Shown: positions 7,173 through 15,712, counted from the stretch's first letter. The stretch is 64,000 nt of DNA from FEN-1073 sp963780865 (GCA_963780865.1 CAWADT010000015.1:1-64000); one strand, 5' to 3'. Notes: a model not told the origin generated them from the letters alone. Numbers and translations: made by a program.

Positions 7173-7988
7173 CTACCAGGCGGCGGCAAACCAGAGCAGA
7201 TACGATTCCATCTGCACGCTGAAATTATCCCCGTGGCCGCCAGCGGCGAAATGGAAGTCATAGGGCACGTGGAGTCGATCCAGGACGCCGGTGAGATTTC
7301 GCGTCAGCGCGATGATTTGATCCCGATCGCCGATATCGAACAAAACCCGCGGATAAAAATCCTTCGGAGTTTCGCCCACCCAGGTTTCGAATTGGGGGAT
7401 CTCGCTCTGGGTGATTCCCCCGCTGAAGACTCCGACGCTGCCGATCAATCCGGGATATTGGAACGCCATCCGCGCGGCAATCGCAGCCGTATGCGAATAT
7501 CCGCCGGCGCCCCGGAACCGCCGGTTCCGGATCGTGCGAAACATGCCGTCGACATAGGGGACCAGATCCTCCGCCAGGGAGACGTGAAAGCCGACGCCCA
7601 CCACTGGATCGGGAACCACCAGGATGGCCGGCGGAATCTTGTCCGCCCGGATTAACCGGTTGGCCGACGAAATCGGCGTTTCATCCGTCTCGCTGAGCCC
7701 GGTCTCGAAATCCCCCGTGATGAAATACACCGTCGGGAAGGAATGTGAAGCGAGTTGGTCGTAGCACGGCGGGAGATAGTATTGGAAAGTAACGGGGAAT
7801 CCGTGCGCGGGACTGGGAACGGAGCTTTCCCCGAGGCTTCCATCCTGGACGCAGCCGGTGTCGGACAATCGACGGATGAACCCGGGAACGGAAGCTGTTC
7901 CCTGTACGGAATTCGGAGCGGGTTGGCAGGCGTTGAGGAGAAACGGAAAAACGAGAAGAAGAATCGCTTTACGATGGTTGGCAGTCAT
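7173..7988 (-). CDS. Esterase-family lipoprotein (alpha/beta hydrolase)
   Basis: 271 residues. The signal peptide has a lipobox (FLLNAC), so the protein is probably a membrane-anchored, exported lipoprotein. The mature part resembles the enterochelin esterase/esterase D group: FQYYLPPCYD, FPTVYFITGD, a nucleophile elbow GGYSHTAA around residue 163, the acidic region FDIGDRDQII and a C-terminal HGDNF with the presumed catalytic His. The elbow lacks the usual final glycines, so activity is likely but not certain. It follows recR by nine bases, at the end of the dnaX-ybaB-recR unit. Substrate unknown. Confidence 0.75.
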   Translation of the reverse strand: MTANHRKAILLLVFPFLLNACQPAPNSVQGTASVPGFIRRLSDTGCVQDGSLGESSVPSPAHGFPVTFQYYLPPCYDQLASHSFPTVYFITGDFETGLSETDETPISSANRLIRADKIPPAILVVPDPVVGVGFHVSLAEDLVPYVDGMFRTIRNRRFRGAGGYSHTAAIAARMAFQYPGLIGSVGVFSGGITQSEIPQFETWVGETPKDFYPRVLFDIGDRDQIIALTRNLTGVLDRLHVPYDFHFAAGGHGDNFSVQMESYLLWFAAAW

Positions 7989-7997
7989 GCTATCGGG

Positions 7998-8600
7998 CTA
8001 CATTTCGCTCCGCCCCTCGATGGCTTTGAACAGCGTGGTCTCATCGGCATATTCCAGATCGCCCCCGACCGGCAGCCCGCGCGCCAAGCGCGTCACCCGC
8101 ACGGGAAGCCCCTCCAACTGGCGGTGGATATACATCGCGGTGGCTTCCCCTTCCATGGAAGGGTTGGTCGCCAGGATCACTTCGCGGATTTCACCCACCC
8201 GCACTCGCTCCACCAACTCGCGGATCTTGAGGTTCTCCGGCCCGATCCCTTCCACCGGCGAGATGGCGCCGTGGAGCACGTGGTAGCGGCCCTTGAACCC
8301 CTGGGCCCGCTCGATTGCCTGCACGTCGAGCGGCGCCTCGACCACGCACAGAAGCGATCCCTCGCGCTGCGGATCGCGGCACACGGAGCAGGGGTCGGTG
8401 GCGGTGTCGGTGATGTTGAAGCAAACGGAGCAGAAGCGGGTTTGCGCGCGCAGGTCCAGGAGCGCCTGCCCCAGGCTGCTTGCCTGTTCCTCCGGAACGC
8501 GCAGCAGGTGGTACGCCAGGCGCGAGGCCGTCTTGGGGCCGATGCCGGGCAGCCGCTGGAATTCCTCGATCAACCGCGAGACGGGCTTGGGAAGGGTCAC
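7998..8600 (-). CDS. recR: Recombination mediator RecR
   Basis: 200 residues, standard for RecR, which acts with RecF/RecO in loading RecA at gapped DNA. An N-terminal helix-hairpin-helix (FQRLPGIGPKTASRLAYHLL), a four-Cys zinc finger (CSVC ... CSVC near residues 58-75) and a Toprim domain (LLCVVEAPLDVQAIE, VILATNPSMEGEATA) are all present. GTG 8600 is chosen because it overlaps the ybaB stop (GTGA) and gives the family N-terminus; ORF extension upstream runs through ybaB in the wrong frame. Confidence 0.96.
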   Translation of the reverse strand: MTLPKPVSRLIEEFQRLPGIGPKTASRLAYHLLRVPEEQASSLGQALLDLRAQTRFCSVCFNITDTATDPCSVCRDPQREGSLLCVVEAPLDVQAIERAQGFKGRYHVLHGAISPVEGIGPENLKIRELVERVRVGEIREVILATNPSMEGEATAMYIHRQLEGLPVRVTRLARGLPVGGDLEYADETTLFKAIEGRSEM

Positions 8601-8911
8601 GACATGAGCGGGCCGAGCTTGCGCTGCATAAGTTCTTTGGAGGCATCCACCGTCTGGTTGAAGGCAATGGTGAGCATATCGCCCAGTAGGTCCGGGTCGG
8701 CCTGCTGCAGGGCCTCGGGCGAGATCCGGACCGAACGGCACTCCTGTCCGCCGGTCATCACGATGGTGATCGCGCCTCCGCCGGAGGTTACGGTGACCGT
8801 CTCCTCCTCGAGTTCACGCTGGGCGCGTTCCATCTCCTCCTGCAAATGCTGCAGTTGGGCCATCATTCCCGGACCACCGCCGGGGAGATTTGGTTTGTGT
8901 TGTTTACCCAT
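8597..8911 (-). CDS. ybaB: YbaB/EbfC family nucleoid-associated protein
   Basis: 104 residues, typical size. A Gly-rich N-terminus and PGMMAQLQHLQEEMERAQREL helix precede the beta-strand region ETVTVTSGGGAITIVM and the C-terminal helix. The family binds DNA as a dimer and is conserved between dnaX and recR, exactly as here. The start has AAGGAG upstream, and the stop overlaps the recR start by four bases, indicating translational coupling. Confidence 0.94.
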   Translation of the reverse strand: MGKQHKPNLPGGGPGMMAQLQHLQEEMERAQRELEEETVTVTSGGGAITIVMTGGQECRSVRISPEALQQADPDLLGDMLTIAFNQTVDASKELMQRKLGPLMS

Positions 8912-8962
8912 GGGGCTGGAAACTCCTTAATAGACGTGCCTGGTTCCCATCTTCGATAGCGG

Positions 8963-9033
8963 GTGGTCGAGCCCCGCCCCGGCTTCGCCGTGGCGAGGCC
9001 GGGGTAGCGGCGAAGCCGCATATCGAGACCACT
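8963..9033. repeat. Palindromic repeat between dnaX and ybaB
   Basis: Outer arms GTGGTCGAG and CTCGA-like TCGAGACCAC enclose two GC-rich hairpins built from CCCCGGC/GCCGGGG and GCGGC/GCCGC. It lies in the 142-bp gap between ybaB and dnaX. No T-run follows, so it is more likely a REP-type element than a terminator. Confidence 0.6.
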
Positions 9034-9053
9034 TTCAACCTTTTCCAGGATTG

Positions 9054-10655
9054 TTACGGCAAATCGATGACGTGCGCGCCAAACTCGCGCGACGCGGTAT
9101 CCACCATCCCGCCGTCGGGATATTTCGCTCCGCCTTCGGCCACCGCCCGCGGGGCGCCGATCCGAAAACGCACGCGCAGCGGACCTCCGAGGACTTCCGC
9201 GAGCACTCCTTGCAGAACTAGAAGAGTCTCCGGCCGGGAACATTTCTGCCGCACAAGATCGGATGGCACCACCACCGAAAGCAAATCTCCGTCCAGGGCA
9301 TCCGGCAGCGTGCCCGCAAACAAAGTATGGCTGCGAGAATCCCGCGCCCGGATGGTGGCGAGCACGCGCTCCCAGGATTCCTGAATGCGCGCCAGGGTTA
9401 ATCCGTGCGCGGGCGATGGGGGCTGCTGCTCCGCAGTGGAGGCCGAAGTTTTAACGGGCGGCGCGGCGGGCGGGGGTGCGGGCGTCGCCGGCCTGGCGGC
9501 AGCCGGTTTGGGAATACTCCCCGAACCGGCCGCGCCGGTGGACGCGAGTTTTCCAGGCGCTTCCGGTGGCGCAACGGAAGGCTCGAGAATCGAATCGATA
9601 AGCGCCAGCTCCAGCGGCAATTGCGGGCGCCATCCGGACCGCAGATCGCCGGCGGCGTACGAGAAGGCGCGGATCGCGTGTAACAGTGCGGCCGGAGCCA
9701 GGAGAGCGGCAAGCTCCTTCATCCGCGCCCGCGTCTCCGGCGCGGCCTCCACCAGGTCGGCGTTTCCCGTGGCGGCCATCATCACGCCGCGCAGGTAGTC
9801 CACCGTCTGGCGGGCGAACTGCCTTGCGTCGGCGCCCGCGTCCGTGGCGCGGTGGATGATCTGCAGCCCTTCGGCGGTATCGCCCTTCGCGATGCATGCC
9901 GCGAGCTGTTGCACGGCCTCGTTTCCGGCCGAGCCGAGGATCTCCAGCGTGCGGGCGAGCGTGATCGCCTCGCCCAGCGAACCGAGCTGATCCAGCAGAC
10001 TGATCGCGTCGCGCAGGCTGCCCGTCGCCTGGCGGGCCACCGCTTCCAGTGACTCGCGGTCCGCCTGTAACCCTTCGGCCGCGGCCATCGCCGAAAGCTG
10101 CGCCACCATTTCCTCCACGCTCAGCCGCCGGAATTCATGGCGCTGGCAGCGCGAGACCACGGTGGCGGGGATTTTATGCGCTTCGGTCGTGGCGAGGATG
10201 AAGATCGCGTGAGCGGGCGGCTCCTCAAGCGTTTTCAGGAGCGCGTTGAAGGCCGCCGCGGAAAGCATGTGCACTTCGTCGATGATGTAAACCTTATACC
10301 GGCCGTCGTTCGGGGCGAACGGAACCCGCTCGCGCAGATCGCGCACGTCCTCCACGCTGGTATTGGAGGCGGCGTCGATTTCGATCAGGTCGAGGTAGGC
10401 GCCTTCGTTCACCGCCGTGCAGCGATGGCATTGGTTGCAGGGCCTCGCGGCCGGATCCTCGGCCAGACAGTTGACGGCCTTGGCCAGGATGCGCGCGGTG
10501 CTGGTCTTGCCGGTCCCGCGCGGACCGGAGAAGAGATAGGCGTGCGCGACGCGGCCCGAGACGACCGCCTGGCGCAGAGTCCGGATGATGTGCTGCTGCC
10601 CGACGACGTCGTCCCACGCTTGCGGACGCCACTTCCGGTATAGGACCTGATTCAT
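9054..10655 (-). CDS. dnaX: DNA polymerase III subunits gamma/tau
   Basis: 533 residues. It is the clamp-loader ATPase that organises the replicative polymerase. The AAA+ core has YRKWRPQAWDDVVGQ at the N-terminus, Walker A GPRGTGKTSTA, a four-Cys zinc site (CLAEDPAARPCNQCHRC), Walker B-like YIIDEVHML and the SRC motif VVSRCQRHEFRRL. Domain III follows, then an Ala/Pro-rich linker near 365-420 and a C-terminal domain of the tau type. I saw no A-rich slippery site that would indicate programmed gamma formation. It leads the dnaX-ybaB-recR unit. Confidence 0.97.
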   Translation of the reverse strand: MNQVLYRKWRPQAWDDVVGQQHIIRTLRQAVVSGRVAHAYLFSGPRGTGKTSTARILAKAVNCLAEDPAARPCNQCHRCTAVNEGAYLDLIEIDAASNTSVEDVRDLRERVPFAPNDGRYKVYIIDEVHMLSAAAFNALLKTLEEPPAHAIFILATTEAHKIPATVVSRCQRHEFRRLSVEEMVAQLSAMAAAEGLQADRESLEAVARQATGSLRDAISLLDQLGSLGEAITLARTLEILGSAGNEAVQQLAACIAKGDTAEGLQIIHRATDAGADARQFARQTVDYLRGVMMAATGNADLVEAAPETRARMKELAALLAPAALLHAIRAFSYAAGDLRSGWRPQLPLELALIDSILEPSVAPPEAPGKLASTGAAGSGSIPKPAAARPATPAPPPAAPPVKTSASTAEQQPPSPAHGLTLARIQESWERVLATIRARDSRSHTLFAGTLPDALDGDLLSVVVPSDLVRQKCSRPETLLVLQGVLAEVLGGPLRVRFRIGAPRAVAEGGAKYPDGGMVDTASREFGAHVIDLP

Positions 10656-10762
10656 GATTTTCTCCGGGGCCGGTAGTGTAGCAGAGGGGTGCGGTTCTGA
10701 CCAGACCCCGTTCCTCCTCCCCCGCGGGCGGTCGCTCCTGATGAAGGTTGCCGGGCGGCGAA

Positions 10763-11458
10763 TTACGGAATGACAAACACCGAGCGCAGGTTACCCAGCG
10801 AGTCCAGGAGCTGCACTTCGTCGCCGGAATGCCATACCGGCTCCTTTAAATTCCAATACAGGTCGATCGAGGTGTCGATTCCCGCCGCGGTGTGGAGCAG
10901 GACGGCTCCTTGCGACACCAGCGAGAATTCCTTGAACTGATATTCCGCCCCGCCGGGCGCGCGCAGCCGCCACCCGGTCAGATTCGCGTTTGCCCCCGGG
11001 TTGACGATCTTCACCGCCTCGTTGCCCAACACGCCGGCCGAGAGGACCGAATCGATCGCCGGCCACGGGAAGGCTTCCCCGTCCTGCGGCGTGACGGTCG
11101 GATGGAGGGAGGCGGGCGGCTCGGTCTGGACGCTGGTTGGGATGATCAGTTGCATCCCGGGCGTGAGCACGTCTGGATTCTGGATGTTGTTGATCGCGGC
11201 CAGCTCGTCCGTGCCCACGCCGAATTTTTCGGCGATTTTTCCGAGCGTGTCGCCGGATTGCACAACGTAAATCCTCGGCGTGCGGGAAGGCAGGGCCGGC
11301 GGCAAGGGGCTCGTGTATCCGGCCGGGAGCAGTGTGGGCGAGGGGACGGTGATCGCCGCGCTGTGATGGGAGCGATCCCACCAGTACAACACGCCAAGCA
11401 TCGTCGCGGCCGACACCAGAACGTTGAGCGCGAGGTAGAATAACCAACGCCGGGCCAT
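10763..11458 (-). CDS. LysM and lamin-tail domain membrane protein
   Basis: About 231 residues. An N-terminal transmembrane helix (LFYLALNVLVSAATMLGVLYW) and a Pro-rich linker lead to one LysM domain (YVVQSGDTLGKIAEKFGV to LIIP, about residues 64-107), which binds peptidoglycan-type glycans. The C-terminal third (NEAVKIVNPG, LTGWRLRAPGG, VLLHTAAG, VQLLDSLGNL) fits the lamin-tail (LTD) immunoglobulin-like fold found in bacterial surface proteins. ATG 11458 is preferred over GTG 11464 because GGAGG sits at proper spacing. It probably tethers something at the cell wall; the partner is unknown. Confidence 0.8.
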   Translation of the reverse strand: MARRWLFYLALNVLVSAATMLGVLYWWDRSHHSAAITVPSPTLLPAGYTSPLPPALPSRTPRIYVVQSGDTLGKIAEKFGVGTDELAAINNIQNPDVLTPGMQLIIPTSVQTEPPASLHPTVTPQDGEAFPWPAIDSVLSAGVLGNEAVKIVNPGANANLTGWRLRAPGGAEYQFKEFSLVSQGAVLLHTAAGIDTSIDLYWNLKEPVWHSGDEVQLLDSLGNLRSVFVIP

Positions 11459-11541
11459 GAGCACCTCCGAGGGCGGGCTGCTTTCAGTGTAGCACCTCCC
11501 GCGGGAAGGATCAACCAGAAAGCCGCGCCGGAAAGAGACGC

Positions 11542-11994
11542 ATGCCCTACGTGATCGACGGCCACAATTTGATCGGACGCTTTCCGGGAATCGAGCTTTC
11601 GGATCCGGAGGACGAACGCAAGCTCATGGAGGTGCTGGAAATTTTCGCGCGGTATTCGCGGCACAAAGTGGTGGTTTTTTTCGACCGCGGGATGCCAGGC
11701 GGCCGCCCGGAAATCCGCGCCGGGCGGATGCTTACGGCGCATTTTGTTCCTGCGCCGCTCAAAGCCGACGACGCCATCCTGGATTTCCTGCGCAGTCACA
11801 GGGATGCGCGCGGCACCACCGTGGTCAGTTCGGATGCCGAAGTGCGCAACCGCTCACGGCGCACAGGAGCAAAAGTGGTTTCGTCGGAAGAATTCGCGCG
11901 GCGGGTGGTCGCCCTGGTGCGCAAGGAGGAAAAAGAAAAAACTTCGGAGAAGCCTACGGATATCGAAGAGTGGCTGCGGCTGTTCGGGGGCTAG
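11542..11994 (+). CDS. NYN (PIN-like) domain protein, YacP-type
   Basis: 150 residues. The N-terminal YVIDGHNLIG carries the first conserved Asp of the NYN/PIN nuclease fold, FFDRGMPG the second acidic site, and KADDAILDFLRSH with VVSSDAEVRNRS the third and fourth. YacP-like proteins are predicted RNA-cleaving enzymes of RNA metabolism. The last ~25 residues are charged (RKEEKEKTSEKPTD) and end in WLRLFGG. It is monocistronic and followed by two tRNA genes on the opposite strand. Function beyond the predicted nuclease is not known here. Confidence 0.8.
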   Translation: MPYVIDGHNLIGRFPGIELSDPEDERKLMEVLEIFARYSRHKVVVFFDRGMPGGRPEIRAGRMLTAHFVPAPLKADDAILDFLRSHRDARGTTVVSSDAEVRNRSRRTGAKVVSSEEFARRVVALVRKEEKEKTSEKPTDIEEWLRLFGG

Positions 11995-12000
11995 GAAGTG

Positions 12001-12072
12001 TGGGCCCGGATGGGCTCGAACCATCAACCAACTCCTTATGAGGGAGCTGCTCTGCCATTGAGCTACGGGCCC
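12001..12072 (-). tRNA. tRNA with CAT anticodon (Met or Ile2)
   Basis: A complete cloverleaf on the minus strand: acceptor GGGCCCG/CGGGCCC, D-arm GCTC...GAGC with a short loop, anticodon stem with loop CTCATAA, T-arm GATGG TTCGAGC CCATC and discriminator A. The CCA end is not encoded. The anticodon stem lacks the three G-C pairs of the initiator, so it is an elongator Met or a lysidine-modified Ile2 tRNA. I cannot separate the two without TilS-identity analysis. Confidence 0.93.
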
Positions 12073-12076
12073 AAGG

Positions 12077-12147
12077 AGCGGGCGACGGGATTCGGACCCG
12101 CGATGTCAGCTTGGAAGGCTGATGCCTTGCCACTTGGCGACGCCCGC
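12077..12147 (-). tRNA. tRNA-Gly(TCC)
   Basis: Minus strand cloverleaf: acceptor GCGGGCG/CGCCCGC, anticodon stem TCAGC/GCTGA with loop CTTCCAA (anticodon TCC), T-arm GCGGG TCCGAAT CCCGT, discriminator T. CCA is not encoded. It lies four bases upstream of the CAT tRNA and is surely cotranscribed with it. Confidence 0.95.
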
Positions 12148-12229
12148 TAAAAATATCGAACCATTCGGCGAGCGGGAGTATACCCTCCGCGGCCCCGGAC
12201 CGTCAAGCAAAACTATTGCACATAGGCCG

Positions 12230-12306
12230 TTTGTCATTCCCGCGTGTCCTAAGCGGGAATCCATTTCAACCGAAGAAGGGAATCTCTACTTGTGCGTGGA
12301 TGCCCG
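12230..12306 (+). repeat. 77-bp direct repeat, copy 1
   Basis: Identical by eye over 77 bp to 12444-12520. It contains the palindrome ATTCCCGC...GCGGGAAT and ends GTGCGTGGATGCCCG. No coding role seen. Confidence 0.9.
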
Positions 12307-12443
12307 ATAAGATCACCCTCGCTTCGCATTCATCCCGGCTCATGAACCCGACGCGAGTCGGGATGCTGTGCGAGGGCGGGCTCGGGCATGACGATCATTC
12401 CTACATGACTGCCGTCATCCCCGCGGGGAGACGAGTAGAAAAG

Positions 12444-12520
12444 TTTGTCATTCCCGCGTGTCCTAAGCGGGAATCCATTTCAACCGAAGAAGGGAATCTC
12501 TACTTGTGCGTGGATGCCCG
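12444..12520 (+). repeat. 77-bp direct repeat, copy 2
   Basis: Second identical copy, 214 bp downstream of the first. The sequence between them (12307-12443) contains no gene. The gap from 12148 to 12657 therefore holds only these repeats and the palindrome at 12574. Confidence 0.9.
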
Positions 12521-12573
12521 CCAAGAACTCGCGGGCATGCCGAGCACATTGTATTGCCGGGATCTTTTTTTAT

Positions 12574-12604
12574 GTAGCCGGGATCGACGATCCCGGCTAC
12601 AAAT
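12574..12604. repeat. GTAGCCGGGATC palindrome, copy 1
   Basis: GTAGCCGGGATC-GAC-GATCCCGGCTAC is a perfect inverted repeat. A sister copy with two changed bases per arm lies at 15619-15645. Confidence 0.75.
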
Positions 12605-12657
12605 AAACCATCGCCCCGGTTCAATTATTTCATCCACCCCGGTTCAAGAAAAGAAAA

Positions 12658-13503
12658 TCAAGCCATCGCCTTCTCGGCCGCATCCACCGTTTGCGCAATC
12701 AGCATGGCGATCGTCATCGGCCCCACCCCGCCCGGAACCGGGGTATAGGCGCGGCATTTTTCCGTAACGGCCGAAAGTTCGATATCCCCGACGTTGCCCT
12801 CGTTGTATCCGGCGTCGACCACCACGGCGCCCGGCTTGATCCAATCCCCGCGGATGAACTCCGGCTTCCCGACCGCGCCCACCACGAGATCCCCCGCGCG
12901 GACGACCTCCGCGAGATTCCGCGTCTTCGAATGACACACCGTCACTGTGGCGTTGGCGTTAAGCAGCATCAGCGCCATCGGTTTTCCCAGGATCGGGCTG
13001 CGCCCGACCACAACGGCATGCATCCCCTCCAGCGGGATCCCGTAGTGCGAGAGCAGACGCATGATCCCGGCCGGCGTGGCGGAGCCGTAGGCTTTTTCTC
13101 CCATCGCCATCCGGCCGAACCCCGTGCAGGTCACGCCGTCGACGTCCTTGGCCGGATCGATCCGTTCGAAGCAAGCCCGTTCATCGACCGGTTTGGGGAC
13201 CGGATGCTGAATAAGGATCCCGTGCACTCCGGGATCGGCGTTGAGTTTGTCGATTTCCGCCAGAACCCGTTCAGTCGGGCTGCCTTCGGGCAGCAGCGCC
13301 CGGATCAATTCCATCCCCACCCGCTTGCAGGCATTGCCCTTCATGCGCACGTACGTCACCGACGCCGGATCTTCTCCGACCAGGATGGTAGCGAGGACCG
13401 GGGGCTTGCCGCCGGACCGCGCGACGAGCTTTTCCACGCGCGCCGCCAGTTCACTTTCGATCTGCTTGGCCAGAGTTTTGCCATCCAGAATGATTCCGGT
13501 CAT
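12658..13503 (-). CDS. folD: Methylenetetrahydrofolate dehydrogenase/cyclohydrolase
   Basis: 281 residues, standard for bifunctional FolD, which interconverts methylene-, methenyl- and formyl-tetrahydrofolate. Visible signatures are YVRMKGNACKRVGM with the catalytic Lys, GILIQHPVPKP, the DVDGVT loop, NADP-binding VVVGRSPILGKPMA and the C-terminal PVPGGVGPMTIAML. GAGGAG lies upstream of the start. It supplies methylene-THF for the MTHFR and MetH steps encoded elsewhere in this window, but it is transcribed alone. Confidence 0.96.
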   Translation of the reverse strand: MTGIILDGKTLAKQIESELAARVEKLVARSGGKPPVLATILVGEDPASVTYVRMKGNACKRVGMELIRALLPEGSPTERVLAEIDKLNADPGVHGILIQHPVPKPVDERACFERIDPAKDVDGVTCTGFGRMAMGEKAYGSATPAGIMRLLSHYGIPLEGMHAVVVGRSPILGKPMALMLLNANATVTVCHSKTRNLAEVVRAGDLVVGAVGKPEFIRGDWIKPGAVVVDAGYNEGNVGDIELSAVTEKCRAYTPVPGGVGPMTIAMLIAQTVDAAEKAMA

Positions 13504-13620
13504 TTTTCATGCTCCTCTCAAGCGGCTTCCCCATCGGCGTACAATCCACCGCGGGAAGGGATGGGGTCGCGTTTTCCCGAAAAAAGATTGGCAAACGGAA
13601 CAGCCGCGAAGGTCGGGGAG

Positions 13621-14529
13621 TTACGCCGGCGCCAATACTTCGGGCTGTTCCTGAGGGTTGAGTTTGAACCTGGTTCTCATCCACCAAATCGTACAGAGGA
13701 AGGCGACGATCGCGTAGAACAAGCCGGCCAGAATATCGATAACGTAGTGATGCCCCAGATAGATGGAGGAGACGGCGACCCCCACGGGCAGGATGAGCAC
13801 CGGAATGGCTTTCTTCCCCCATAGGTACAAACAGTAGAAGAGAATGTAGAAAGGATACGCCGTATGCAGCGAGGGCATGGAAGCCACCGGATTTCCCGTG
13901 GCGAAGATGTATCCCGGCGAGAGCAGGCTGTGCGAGAGATCGACCGCCTGGCCCTTGAGATAGCCGTACATCGACGCCCACCAGGGCGGGGCCGCGGGGA
14001 AAAACACGTACGTCAGGAAGGCCGCGTAGGAAAGGACCGTCAAGCCGAGCAGGAACGGCCAGTAATGTTCCCGCCGCTTAACCCACAGCAAAAGGCCGAG
14101 GGCGATGGCCGAGACGAAGTGGGTCATGTAAAAACCGTTGGCCGCGAGATCCACGATCCAGGTATAGGGTTGCGCGCTCAACGCGTGCTGCAGAACGTAG
14201 GAGGGAATGGTTCCGCCGGAAATGGATTCCTCCCAGCGGATGAGATCCGTCACGTGGAGGACGCCAAAGCCGGGCACGAGCGCCAGGATGCGGATCAATT
14301 CATAGGTTAGCATCAACATCAGGAAGGGGGCAAAGTTGAGGAGCGACGTCCGATCCCGCGCCCACCAGAGGAATATCGTAAGCAGGGCCAGCCCGAGCAG
14401 ATCGATCCCCGGCAATCTCCCCTGGCTTAAGAACATGAGGGACATCACGACGATCATGCCGAGCTGTAAGCTGAAAATTATGCGTTGGAATTGAAGGGTG
14501 CGATTTGCCTCTAAGGAGCAATCCGCCAT
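13621..14529 (-). CDS. PAP2-family membrane phosphatase/phosphotransferase
   Basis: 302 residues with about eight hydrophobic segments. The C-terminal half has the second and third PAP2 motifs, MPSLHTAYP (near residue 214) and GHHYVIDILAG (near 258), with a weak first motif around YVFFPAAPPWW. This arrangement resembles the inositol-phosphorylceramide synthase/AUR1-like branch of PAP2 enzymes rather than soluble phosphatases. A lipid phosphate or phospho-head-group transfer role at the membrane is inferred; the substrate is unknown. GAGGAAAC precedes the ATG. It is followed by folD after about 117 bp, without clear coupling. Confidence 0.8.
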   Translation of the reverse strand: MADCSLEANRTLQFQRIIFSLQLGMIVVMSLMFLSQGRLPGIDLLGLALLTIFLWWARDRTSLLNFAPFLMLMLTYELIRILALVPGFGVLHVTDLIRWEESISGGTIPSYVLQHALSAQPYTWIVDLAANGFYMTHFVSAIALGLLLWVKRREHYWPFLLGLTVLSYAAFLTYVFFPAAPPWWASMYGYLKGQAVDLSHSLLSPGYIFATGNPVASMPSLHTAYPFYILFYCLYLWGKKAIPVLILPVGVAVSSIYLGHHYVIDILAGLFYAIVAFLCTIWWMRTRFKLNPQEQPEVLAPA

Positions 14530-14634
14530 TGGTGGTTTCCTCGTGGGGCCGGGGTATCTACAATCGCTTCGAATTTCTTTCCAGGGGTGATGATCAGGGC
14601 GACCATAAGGGAGACTGCATCGCCCGCATTCCAG

Positions 14635-14707
14635 TCGGGGTGGGCGGACTTGAACCGCCGACCCCTGCGTCCCAAACGCAGTGCGCTACCAGCTGCGCTA
14701 CACCCCG
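14635..14707 (-). tRNA. tRNA-Pro(TGG)
   Basis: Minus strand cloverleaf: acceptor CGGGGTG/CACCCCG, D-arm GCGC...GCGC, anticodon stem CTGCG/CGCAG with loop TTTGGGA (anticodon TGG), T-arm GGCGG TTCAAGT CCGCC, discriminator A. CCA is not encoded. Confidence 0.95.
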
Positions 14708-14751
14708 GAGCGCGGAGTATAATGCCCGCCATCCACACCGTCAAGCAAAGA

Positions 14752-15516
14752 ATGAACCCCTACGCGCAAATCGCACGTTTTTACGACTGGGAGAACGCGG
14801 AACTCACCGAGGATCTTCCTTTCTGGCGCGATCTGGCGCGCGAGCACGGGTCGCCGGTGCTCGAACTGGGATGCGGCAGCGGCCGGGTGCTCCTGCATCT
14901 GGCGCGGGAGGGTTTCGAAGCAACCGGCGTGGATTCCTCCCCCGAAATGATTGCGCTCGCCCGGCGCCGGCTGGCCAAGCAACCGGCGATCGCCGGCCGG
15001 ATCCATTTGGTGGAAGAGGATTTCCGGCGTCTGGACCTTGCGCAAACCTTCCCGCTGGTTATTCTTCCATTCAATACCTTCTCGCATCTGACGGAGACCG
15101 CCGAGGCGATCGCGGCTCTGGCGGTGATTGCCGCGCATCTTTCGTCCGGCGGCACTCTCGCCCTCGCCCTGCCCAACCCGATCCCGATTTACTCCGCACT
15201 TCCCGAAGGGCTGGTCCTGGAGCGGGTCTTCCGCGACGAAGAACGAAACGTGACCGTCCAGCAATTTTCCAGTCTGCGAGTTGACCGAACCGCGCAGCTC
15301 GGGCATATCACCTGGATCTACGACGAGATGGATCCCGACGGAAAAGTGACCCGGACGACGGTCCCCATGGATCTCCGGTATTTCTTCCCGAACGAAATTC
15401 CATTGCTGCTGGAGCGGGCCGGGCTGCGGCTGCTGCATTTGTGGGGGGATTACGATCGTTCGCCGTTTGCCGAAGATTCGTCCGCATTGATCGTAATCGC
15501 CGGGCGCGCCGGCTGA
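14752..15516 (+). CDS. Class I SAM-dependent methyltransferase
   Basis: 254 residues. The Rossmann motif I VLELGCGSGRVLLHLA (about residues 36-51), the acidic end of strand 2 ATGVDSSPEMI, and LVEEDFRRLDL mark a seven-strand SAM methyltransferase; YAQIARFYDWEN at the N-terminus is typical of the Methyltransf_25 group. A TATAAT at 14718-14723 would put the transcript start near 14730, which supports ATG 14752 over ATG 14722. The substrate cannot be told. It is divergent from the tRNA-Pro gene and has no operon partner. Confidence 0.85.
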   Translation: MNPYAQIARFYDWENAELTEDLPFWRDLAREHGSPVLELGCGSGRVLLHLAREGFEATGVDSSPEMIALARRRLAKQPAIAGRIHLVEEDFRRLDLAQTFPLVILPFNTFSHLTETAEAIAALAVIAAHLSSGGTLALALPNPIPIYSALPEGLVLERVFRDEERNVTVQQFSSLRVDRTAQLGHITWIYDEMDPDGKVTRTTVPMDLRYFFPNEIPLLLERAGLRLLHLWGDYDRSPFAEDSSALIVIAGRAG

Positions 15517-15546
15517 TGCATTCGGGATTGACCAAGCAATCTTGAC

Positions 15547-15645
15547 GCCGCGATCAACCAATAAAAATAAAGCCGCCTCAATCGATAAAAATGTGGCCAC
15601 GATCGACCGATAATAATGTAGCCGCGATCGGCGATCGCGGCTACA
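15547..15645. repeat. Degenerate ~24-nt tandem units ending in a GTAGCCGCGATC palindrome
   Basis: Three imperfect units of GCCGCGATCAACCAATAAAA type follow one another, and a fourth becomes the perfect palindrome GTAGCCGCGATCGGCGATCGCGGCTAC (positions ~15619-15645). The palindrome is a close relative of the one at 12574. Confidence 0.65.
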
Positions 15646-15712
15646 GCGATCTTCCTCCGGCCGGCAGCCAATACGCCCGTCCCCGATAAAAATTCAGCGC
15701 GCCCGGCCGTGG

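Noticed and set aside
10656..10762. SRP RNA gene next to dnaX
   Set aside because: The position is classical for ffs, but the conserved apical GGAAGG/AGCAGCC elements are missing on both strands.
12230..12520. CRISPR-like pair of repeats
   Set aside because: Only two copies, 77 bp long with a 137-bp spacing between ends, no further units and no cas genes nearby.
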